The notes under the pieces: generated by a model
What the model saw: the letters and a program-made list of their open reading frames with translations, nothing else
What the model was told of the DNA's origin: nothing
The model's database searches: none
Shown here: one piece after another, positions 58,266-64,000 of the stretch
Position numbering within the stretch: position 1 is the stretch's first letter
Layout: the number at the start of each line of letters is the position of its first letter
NCBI RefSeq assembly: GCF_023712105.1
Contig: NZ_JAMLJI010000003.1
Span: 62,001 to 126,000, forward strand
Origin: Larsenimonas suaedae
GTDB lineage: Bacteria; Pseudomonadota; Gammaproteobacteria; Pseudomonadales; Halomonadaceae
Direction of reading: 5' to 3'
DNA: 64,000 bases
Made by a program: the position numbers and the translations under genes

Positions 58266-59282
58266 ATGAGTCGACGAAAACTGAGCCGCCAGCAACAGTG
58301 GCGCATCGATAAGATTCAGGCCGAAAAGGCCAAACGAGCCGCCCGCAAGGACGAAAAGGCAAGCGCGGAAGACGACGCCGGCCGACTCGGCCCCGAGCGC
58401 GAGGGCCGCATCATCGCCCACTTCGGCCGCACGCTCGAAGTCGCCGACAACGATCACGGCCTGCATCAGTGCCATCAGCGTGCCAACATCGCTCAGCTTG
58501 TGACCGGCGACCGGGTCATTTTTCGACCCGGCATCGAGGACAACGGCGTGATCGAGACGCGGCTCGAGCGTACATCCACTCTCGAGCGCCCCGATGCCCG
58601 CGGCCAGCTCAAGCCGGTGGCGGCCAACGTCGACCGTATCCTGATCGTCTTTGCCGCCGAACCCGAACCGTACCCCAATCTAATCGACCGTTACCTGGTC
58701 GCCTGCGAGGCCACCGGCATTCAACCTGTACTGGTGCTCAACAAGACCGACCTGCTGCCCGACGATGGCGGCGAACTGATGCGCTGGCTCACCCGCTATG
58801 AAGCGCTTGGCTACGAGATTCTGCCTGCCTCGGTCAAGCGCGAACACGGGCTCGACGCCCTGACCGAGACCCTTGATGGGCTGACCACCGTGTTCGTTGG
58901 CCAATCAGGCGTTGGCAAATCCTCACTGATCGACGCGCTGCTGCCCGATGAGCTTTTAAGAATCGGGGCGCTGTCGGAAGACACCCGCAAGGGCAAGCAC
59001 ACGACGACCACCGCTCGGCTCTACCGCTTTCAAGACGGCGGCGAACTGATCGACTCCCCCGGCATTCGCGAGTTCGGGCTGACGCACTTGAGCGCGCAGG
59101 ACATCACCGACGGCTTCGTCGAGTTTCGCCCCTTCGCAAGCCAGTGCAAGTTTCGCGACTGCCATCACGAGGAAGAGCCCGGCTGCGCCCTAAAAGCCGC
59201 CGTCGAACGTGGCGATATTCATCCCGAGCGGTTCACAAGCTACCAACAGATCAAGGCAAGTCTCGACGGCCCCGCGTACTGA
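58266..59282 (+). CDS. rsgA: Small ribosomal subunit biogenesis GTPase RsgA
   Basis: A 338-residue circularly permuted GTPase that checks late 30S maturation. The order is OB-fold, then G4 (VLNKTDLL), G1 (VGQSGVGKSSLIDALLP), G3 (DSPGIREFGL), and a zinc finger at the end (CKFRDCHHEEEPGCALKAAV). The basic N-terminal tail (MSRRKLSRQQQWRIDKIQ) is typical. The ATG at 58266 has GAAGGA just upstream; the frame is open 20 codons earlier without family similarity. Confidence 0.97.
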   Translation: MSRRKLSRQQQWRIDKIQAEKAKRAARKDEKASAEDDAGRLGPEREGRIIAHFGRTLEVADNDHGLHQCHQRANIAQLVTGDRVIFRPGIEDNGVIETRLERTSTLERPDARGQLKPVAANVDRILIVFAAEPEPYPNLIDRYLVACEATGIQPVLVLNKTDLLPDDGGELMRWLTRYEALGYEILPASVKREHGLDALTETLDGLTTVFVGQSGVGKSSLIDALLPDELLRIGALSEDTRKGKHTTTTARLYRFQDGGELIDSPGIREFGLTHLSAQDITDGFVEFRPFASQCKFRDCHHEEEPGCALKAAVERGDIHPERFTSYQQIKASLDGPAY

Positions 59283-59318
59283 GGGCTCTGAAGACTGAGC
59301 GTTCGGTCAGACAGACGT

Positions 59319-59350
59319 AAAAAACGCGGCGCCAGGGCGCCGCGTTTTTT
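59319..59350. terminator. Bidirectional rho-independent terminator
   Basis: Perfect 15-base arms (59319-59333 and 59336-59350) with a two-base centre. A6 before and T6 after the GC stem let it work on both strands, for rsgA and for the convergent permease gene. Confidence 0.96.
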
Positions 59351-59388
59351 CGGGGTCTTGCAAGCACCTCTCGGTGCTCACCGGCACC

Positions 59389-60711
59389 CTAGCCCTCCAT
59401 CAACATCAGAATCGACAGCGCGAACAGCACCCACATGGTGGGCTTCACCTCACGCGCCTTGCCAACCCCGACCTTGACGATCACAAAGCTCAAGAACCCG
59501 AACACGACCCCGTGGGTGATCGAGTACGTCAGCGGAATCAGAATCATCGCGATGAATGCCGGAATGGCATCGTCCATCTCATACCAGTTGATCATGCGGA
59601 TCGGGTCGAGCATGAACACGCCGACCATGATCAGCGCCGGCGCCGTTGCGATTGCCGGAACCAACGACAACAGCGGTGACAGAAACAGAAACGGCAGGAA
59701 AAGCATGGCTGCCACTACGGCCACCAGCCCCGTACGGCCACCCTGACTGATGCCGGCAGCGGATTCGACGTAGGCGTTGGCCGGGCTGGTGCCAAGCGGC
59801 GCCGAAATCAGCGCGGAGATGGCATCGATCACCATCGATTGGCGAATGTTGCGCGGCTCGCCGTTTTTATCCAGGAGTTTCCCGGCCTGACACACCCCCA
59901 TGAACGTCGACAGCGCATCGAAGAAGATCGTGAACAAGATCACGAAGGTGAACGGCAAATAGGCCACATCGAGCGCCCCAAGGATATCGACCTTGAGCAG
60001 GCCGCTGAAATCGGGCCAGGCAAAGATGCCGTTGTAGTTCACAAGGGTCGAGGCACCGAGATACGCGCTCCCATCGCCCCACCAGCGCCCGATCGGCCAG
60101 GCAATCAGCGTAGTGAAGATGATGCCGATGATCAGCGCGCCCTGCACGCCGCGCGCGACCAGAAGCGCGGTCGCCGCCATGCCGATCAGAAAGGTCACGA
60201 TCGGTGCGCTCATCGGCGCCATGGACACAACGGTTGCCGGGCTTGTGACCAGAAACTGCGCGTTGACCAAACCGATGGTGGTAATGAACAGGCCAATACC
60301 GCAGGCAATGGCGTACCTGAGCTGGGCGGGAATGGCGTCGATCACGTAACGGCGCACATTGAATACCGCAAGCACCGCAAAGATCACCCCTGCCCAGAAA
60401 ACGCACCCAAGGGCGGTCTGCCAGGGGATGCCGGCGCCGAGCACCATGGTGTAGGTAAAAAGCGCATTGATGCCCATGCCCGGGGCCACCAGGATAGGGT
60501 TTCGCGCATAAAGGCCCATCATCAGACTTCCAAAGAAACTGATGATCACGGTCGCGGTCAGTGCACTGCTGAAGGGGATGCCTGCGTCACTCAGGATCGA
60601 GGGGTTGACCACAATGATGTACATGGCGGCGAGGAAGGTCGCAACGCCTGCCAGGATTTCCTGTTTCGGTGAGCTGCCCTGCGCTCTTATTGTAAATAGT
60701 CGGTCTAGCAC
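59389..60711 (-). CDS. NCS2 family purine permease (AzgA-like)
   Basis: A 440-residue inner-membrane transporter with about 13 hydrophobic segments. It begins with the family hallmark QEILAGVATFLAAMYIIVV and continues with MGLYARNPILVAPGMGINAL, TIGLVNAQFLV and SPANAYVESAAGISQGGRTG. This branch takes up adenine, guanine or hypoxanthine with protons; the exact base cannot be read from sequence. I chose the GTG at 60711 because GGAG lies 6 bases upstream. It diverges from the sulfurtransferase gene; no purine riboswitch is visible in the 130-base gap. Confidence 0.92.
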   Translation of the reverse strand: MLDRLFTIRAQGSSPKQEILAGVATFLAAMYIIVVNPSILSDAGIPFSSALTATVIISFFGSLMMGLYARNPILVAPGMGINALFTYTMVLGAGIPWQTALGCVFWAGVIFAVLAVFNVRRYVIDAIPAQLRYAIACGIGLFITTIGLVNAQFLVTSPATVVSMAPMSAPIVTFLIGMAATALLVARGVQGALIIGIIFTTLIAWPIGRWWGDGSAYLGASTLVNYNGIFAWPDFSGLLKVDILGALDVAYLPFTFVILFTIFFDALSTFMGVCQAGKLLDKNGEPRNIRQSMVIDAISALISAPLGTSPANAYVESAAGISQGGRTGLVAVVAAMLFLPFLFLSPLLSLVPAIATAPALIMVGVFMLDPIRMINWYEMDDAIPAFIAMILIPLTYSITHGVVFGFLSFVIVKVGVGKAREVKPTMWVLFALSILMLMEG

Positions 60712-60841
60712 GTGGTTCTCCAACGATGGAAAAAAGCAGCCGGCAGTATACCGACCCAGCGCCTTATCGGCACGGGCAGTTGTCCCTGTGCCCGCTTATT
60801 GGCTAGCCTTGGGCCATGACTTCCACCGAAAGGGATCGCCC

Positions 60842-61690
60842 ATGAGCACCGAAGACAACCTGCTGCCACTGATCGTTGAGCCGGACACTCTCAACGACGT
60901 CTTGAGCGCCCCCTCGCTTTTGATCATCGATGTGCCTGCCAAGGCAGAAAGCTACGCGCAAGGCCATGTGCCGGGCGCCATCTTTCTGGACCACACCCGG
61001 TTGTTTGCCGGTGTCGATTCAGGCAAGACGCCGAACGATGTCCCGGAGCCCGAGGCGCTTACGAACCTGTTTTCCTCGCTGGGCCTGACCCGCGACACGC
61101 ACGTCATCGCCTACGACGACGAAGGCGGCGGCTGGGCCGGACGCCTGCTGTGGACGCTCGAGCTGATGGGCCACACCCGCTATTCCTATTTGAACGGCGG
61201 CATTCATGCCTGGCGCGCGGCAGGCCTTGCCATGGATACCGCCCCGCACACGCCAAAGCCAAGCGACTACACGGCCGAGTTCAAGCATCCCGAGGTCATG
61301 ATGGACGTCGATGCCATCAAGGCCGAGCTCGATAACGGCTCGCTTGCGGTCTGGGACGCACGCTCACCGGATGAATACGACGGCCTCAAGGGCAAGAACC
61401 GCCACCTCGGCCACATTCCGGGAGCGATCAATCTGGAGTGGACCGACGCCATGGACCCTGAGCGCCACTACCGCCTTCGCGACTACGCCGAACTCATCAC
61501 CCTGCTCGGCGCCAAGGGCCTTGATCCAGAGATCCCGGTGGTCACTCACTGCCAGAGCCACCACCGAAGCGGGTTTACCTGGCTGGTCGGTCGGGCGCTC
61601 GGGTTCACGCACATCAGCGCCTACCCAGGCTCCTGGGCCGAGTGGGGCAACCGCGACGACACGCCCATCGAAAAAACGCACGACGCGTGA
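60842..61690 (+). CDS. sseA: Rhodanese-type sulfurtransferase (SseA/RhdA)
   Basis: A 282-residue two-domain rhodanese. The C-terminal domain holds the active loop CQSHHRSG, close to the CQTHHRSG of Pseudomonas RhdA and unlike the CGSGVTA loop of enteric 3-mercaptopyruvate sulfurtransferases, so thiosulphate sulfurtransferase is the better guess. Other marks are YDDEGGGWAGRLLWTLELMG and WDARSPDEYDGLKG. The N-terminal domain lacks the Cys, as usual. It precedes psd by 57 bases, as rhdA does in Pseudomonas. Confidence 0.92.
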   Translation: MSTEDNLLPLIVEPDTLNDVLSAPSLLIIDVPAKAESYAQGHVPGAIFLDHTRLFAGVDSGKTPNDVPEPEALTNLFSSLGLTRDTHVIAYDDEGGGWAGRLLWTLELMGHTRYSYLNGGIHAWRAAGLAMDTAPHTPKPSDYTAEFKHPEVMMDVDAIKAELDNGSLAVWDARSPDEYDGLKGKNRHLGHIPGAINLEWTDAMDPERHYRLRDYAELITLLGAKGLDPEIPVVTHCQSHHRSGFTWLVGRALGFTHISAYPGSWAEWGNRDDTPIEKTHDA

Positions 61691-61747
61691 CACCGATGCA
61701 CTCCGGGATGCGATAATGCATCCCCTTTTCTTGTGGGACCTTTTATT

Positions 61748-62590
61748 GTGAATCGCGATCAGCTCTTTGCCTGGCTGCAGTATCCGCTGCCTCACCACCT
61801 CATTTCCCGGCTGGCCGGCCACCTGGCCGATTGCCCGACCCCGTGGCTCAAGAACGCCATGATCACTCAGTTCATCAAGACGTTCGACGTCGACATGAAC
61901 GACGCTGTCCACAAGACACCGGGTGACTACCGTACCTTCAACGAGTTTTTCACCCGGCCGCTGGTCGAGGGCGCCCGCCCGATTGGCGCAGGCGTCGTCT
62001 CCCCGGCCGATGGCCTGCTGTCCCAGTGTGGCACGATCGAGGATGGGCATCTGATTCAGGCCAAGGGACACACCTACAGCGTGCGTTCTCTGCTCGGGGG
62101 CAACAAGAACGAGGCCGCCGCCTATCAGGACGGTCAGTTCGCAACGATCTACCTCTCACCGCGCGACTATCACCGCGTCCATATGCCGGTATCAGGTCGA
62201 TTGGTCAGCACCCGCTATGTGCCGGGGCGCATCTTCTCGGTCAACCAGGCGACTGCACGGGAAGTACCTGGGCTTTTCGCCCGTAACGAACGTCTGGTCT
62301 GCCACTTCGAAACCGAGTTCGGCCCGATGGCCGTGGTGTTGATCGGTGCGATGATCGTGGCCGGCATCGAGACCGTCTGGTCCGGCCAGGTCACGCCCGG
62401 CGCCAAGACCCCGCAGGACTGCCGCTTCGACCAGGAAATAACGCTTGAAACCGGCGAGGAACTGGGCCGCTTCAAACTGGGCTCGTCCGTGGTGATGTGT
62501 CTGCCAGAGGGCGTGCGCTTTCACCCGGACGTCGATGCCGGCGACACCGTACGCATGGGCCAGTCGCTCGCGACGGTCGACCCGGCCTGA
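61748..62590 (+). CDS. psd: Phosphatidylserine decarboxylase proenzyme
   Basis: A 280-residue membrane-associated enzyme that makes phosphatidylethanolamine. It self-cleaves at the GSS site in [11 protein letters not shown] to form a pyruvoyl group at the new N-terminus of the small chain. Other marks are [54 protein letters not shown] and [15 protein letters not shown] chose the GTG at 61748 ([11 protein letters not shown]); the GTG five codons earlier is possible. A strong terminator follows. Confidence 0.96.
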   Translation: MNRDQLFAWLQYPLPHHLISRLAGHLADCPTPWLKNAMITQFIKTFDVDMNDAVHKTPGDYRTFNEFFTRPLVEGARPIGAGVVSPADGLLSQCGTIEDGHLIQAKGHTYSVRSLLGGNKNEAAAYQDGQFATIYLSPRDYHRVHMPVSGRLVSTRYVPGRIFSVNQATAREVPGLFARNERLVCHFETEFGPMAVVLIGAMIVAGIETVWSGQVTPGAKTPQDCRFDQEITLETGEELGRFKLGSSVVMCLPEGVRFHPDVDAGDTVRMGQSLATVDPA

Positions 62591-62617
62591 CGCTCAAAGC
62601 CTGCGTCACTGCCTACA

Positions 62618-62644
62618 AAAAAGCCCCGCAGTGCGGGGCTTTTT
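62618..62644. terminator. Bidirectional terminator after psd
   Basis: AAAAAGCCCCGCA (62618-62630) pairs with TGCGGGGCTTTTT (62632-62644) around a single G. It serves psd on the plus strand and the cytochrome gene on the minus strand. Confidence 0.95.
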
Positions 62645-62665
62645 CGACGTCGAAAGGCTCAAGAC

Positions 62666-63973
62666 TCACTCACCGCTGTCGCGAATGTCCTTGACCTCAT
62701 CGGCCGTGATTTCGGCGTCAGGGTTGCCAAAGGTGTCGGTCACGAAGTTGACCAGGGTAGCCACTTCCTCATCCGACAGCTGCGTCTTGAACGCCGGCAT
62801 CAACAGCTCGCCGTGATTGTTCTCACGGTGCACGCCGTTCAGGATGACCTGAGTCAGGTTATCGAGCCTGGTCGTCCCAACCACGCTGTTGTGATAGAGC
62901 GACGGGTAGTAGCCATCCGGCGAGCCTGACCCGTCAGCCCCGTGGCAGGTCGCGCAGTTGCCCATGTAAAGCGAGGCGCCCGGCGCCTGCTTCTTCGCGG
63001 TGTCGAGGTCCAGCCCGCGAACCTGCACGTCGACCGGCGTCGGCTCCCCTTGGGTAAAGCGAGAGGTCTCTTCGGAAACACCCTCGTTGACCGCGGGCAC
63101 GCTTCGAAGGTACGTCGCAATCGCCTGAAGGTCGCTGTCGCTCATGAAACGGAAGCTGTGCTCCACGGCTTCACCCATCGGCCCGGCGGCCTGCGCCTTG
63201 CCCTGAACCGCCCCGGTTTTCAGGTACTGAACGATCTCGGCATCGCTCCAGTTGCCGAGTCCGTCGATCGGGTCATTGGTGATGTTGAACGCGTGCCAGC
63301 CGCCAAGATCAGCGCCGGCAAGGAAGCCTTCTTCCTGCTCACTCGAGGCCTTTTCCTGCATCGCAAGGCCACGCGGGGTGTGACAGGTACTGCAGTGGGT
63401 CGCGCCCTGAACCAGATAGGCGCCGCGGTTCCAGGCGTCGCTCTTGTCGGCCTGCGGCTCGTAGACACCCTTGTCCATGAACATCCAGTTCCAGGCCGCC
63501 AGCGGCCAGCGCATGCTGAGCGGCCAGGGAATATCGCTTTCCTTGTTGGCCCGCTCGACCGGCGCCACCTCGTTCATGAAGTAGTCATAGAGCGCCTTGA
63601 TGTCGGCGTCCGTCATCTTGGTATAGGCGGTGTAGGGCATCGCCGGATACAGATGATCGCCCTGCTTGTTGACGCCTTCGCGCAGCACCCGCGTGAAATC
63701 CTCGAGCGAGTAGTTGCCGATGCCGGTCTTGGTGTCCGGAGTGATGTTGGTCGAGTAGATGTCGCCCATCGGGGTCGGCATCGCAAGCCCGCCGGCAAAC
63801 GGCGTGTTGTCATTGGTGGTATGACAGGCCGTGCAGTCTGCGGTGCGGGCGATATAGGCGCCCCGGCTCATCGGCTCGGACGCCTTGTGGCCTGATGTAT
63901 CAGCGGCAAAGGCGGCCGGGCTTGAAAGCGTGCCGAGCGCAAGCGCAGCGCCGAGTGCGTGAGAAATGCGCAT
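62666..63973 (-). CDS. Periplasmic three-haem cytochrome c, dehydrogenase subunit type
   Basis: A 435-residue protein with a signal peptide (1-24, ending AFAA) and three c-type haem sites: CTACH at 47, CSTCH at 194 and CATCH at 340. The domain pattern (RGAYIARTADCTACHT, RGAYLVQGATHCSTCHTP, GASLYMGNCATCHGADGSG) is that of the cytochrome subunit of membrane-bound gluconate, alcohol or sorbitol dehydrogenases, which pass electrons from a flavin or PQQ subunit to ubiquinone. The start overlaps the stop of an upstream gene, consistent with such an operon. The dehydrogenase subunit itself is outside the window. Confidence 0.9.
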   Translation of the reverse strand: MRISHALGAALALGTLSSPAAFAADTSGHKASEPMSRGAYIARTADCTACHTTNDNTPFAGGLAMPTPMGDIYSTNITPDTKTGIGNYSLEDFTRVLREGVNKQGDHLYPAMPYTAYTKMTDADIKALYDYFMNEVAPVERANKESDIPWPLSMRWPLAAWNWMFMDKGVYEPQADKSDAWNRGAYLVQGATHCSTCHTPRGLAMQEKASSEQEEGFLAGADLGGWHAFNITNDPIDGLGNWSDAEIVQYLKTGAVQGKAQAAGPMGEAVEHSFRFMSDSDLQAIATYLRSVPAVNEGVSEETSRFTQGEPTPVDVQVRGLDLDTAKKQAPGASLYMGNCATCHGADGSGSPDGYYPSLYHNSVVGTTRLDNLTQVILNGVHRENNHGELLMPAFKTQLSDEEVATLVNFVTDTFGNPDAEITADEVKDIRDSGE

Positions 63974-64000
63974 CAGACTTCCCCCTTCAGCGTATCGGCG
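63973..64000 (-). CDS. C-terminal end of an upstream gene, cut by the window edge
   Basis: Eight codons (reading ADTLKGEV) and a TGA that overlaps the cytochrome ATG by one base (TGATG). The tight junction is typical of an operon, and the gene could be the catalytic subunit of a GMC-type dehydrogenase, but eight residues cannot prove identity. A ribosome binding site for the cytochrome (AAGGGGGA) lies inside these codons. Confidence 0.45.

Noticed and set aside
60712-60841. Purine riboswitch before the NCS2 permease
   Set aside because: The 130-base gap is shared with a divergent gene and shows no conserved purine aptamer core or following terminator.

Overview
The window is a dense stretch of ordinary bacterial chromosome. 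Nearly every base lies in a gene or a short gap, and no gap exceeds 300 bases. Gene content, gene order and the many acidic, Asp/Glu-rich proteins suggest a gammaproteobacterium near the Pseudomonas/Oceanospirillales branch, most likely a halophile of the Halomonadaceae type. This placement is an inference from gene order and protein character; no 16S rRNA or tRNA gene was seen. No phage, transposase, CRISPR array, toxin-antitoxin pair or recognised defence locus was found.

Layout. 1-9226 (minus strand): start of pyrD, a secreted protein with two repeated beta domains, a MOSC protein (ycbX), the very large NAD-glutamate dehydrogenase gdhB, trmA and murI. 9428-10683: a membrane-anchored DsrE-like protein facing a hemerythrin-like protein. 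10826-16524 (minus): rarA, lolA, ftsK; ftsK carries a (Pro-Gln)19 hexanucleotide repeat. 16733-21318: aat, bpt, infA, then clpA and clpS convergent to them. Aat and Bpt attach destabilising N-terminal residues and ClpS/ClpA deliver the substrates, so most of the bacterial N-degron pathway sits in about 4.6 kb. 21594-27532 (plus): rluE, nudJ, mnmA, hflD, purB, roxA and an acetyltransferase, a translation and purine group.

27590-33359: an envelope group with slyB, an LpxR-type lipid A deacylase, an InaA-type lipopolysaccharide kinase homologue, two tandem OmpW barrels, the branched-chain amino acid carrier brnQ and yqcC. 33547-36525: a DUF3549 protein, then rimB and rimK (ribosomal protein S6 modification) and an unrecognised helical protein with a basic tail. 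36555-43178 (minus): sanA-like gene and the iron-sulphur operon sufR-sufB-sufC-sufD-sufS-sufT, with a candidate autoregulatory operator over the sufR promoter.

43385-58139: purA, hisZ, hflC, hflK, hflX, hfq, miaA, mutL, amiB, tsaE, nnr (all minus), divergent queG (plus), and orn (minus). This is a classic gammaproteobacterial block linking RNA metabolism, tRNA modification, mismatch repair and cell-wall hydrolysis. 58266-64000: rsgA, a purine permease, a rhodanese-type sulfurtransferase, psd, and a three-haem cytochrome c that overlaps the last codons of an upstream gene cut by the window edge.

The most interesting points are small: palindromes between ftsK and aat, the sufR operator, the hemerythrin-like protein lacking part of its metal-ligand set, the duplicated secreted beta-domain protein, and the FtsK linker repeat. 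I did not find a convincing undescribed multi-gene system.
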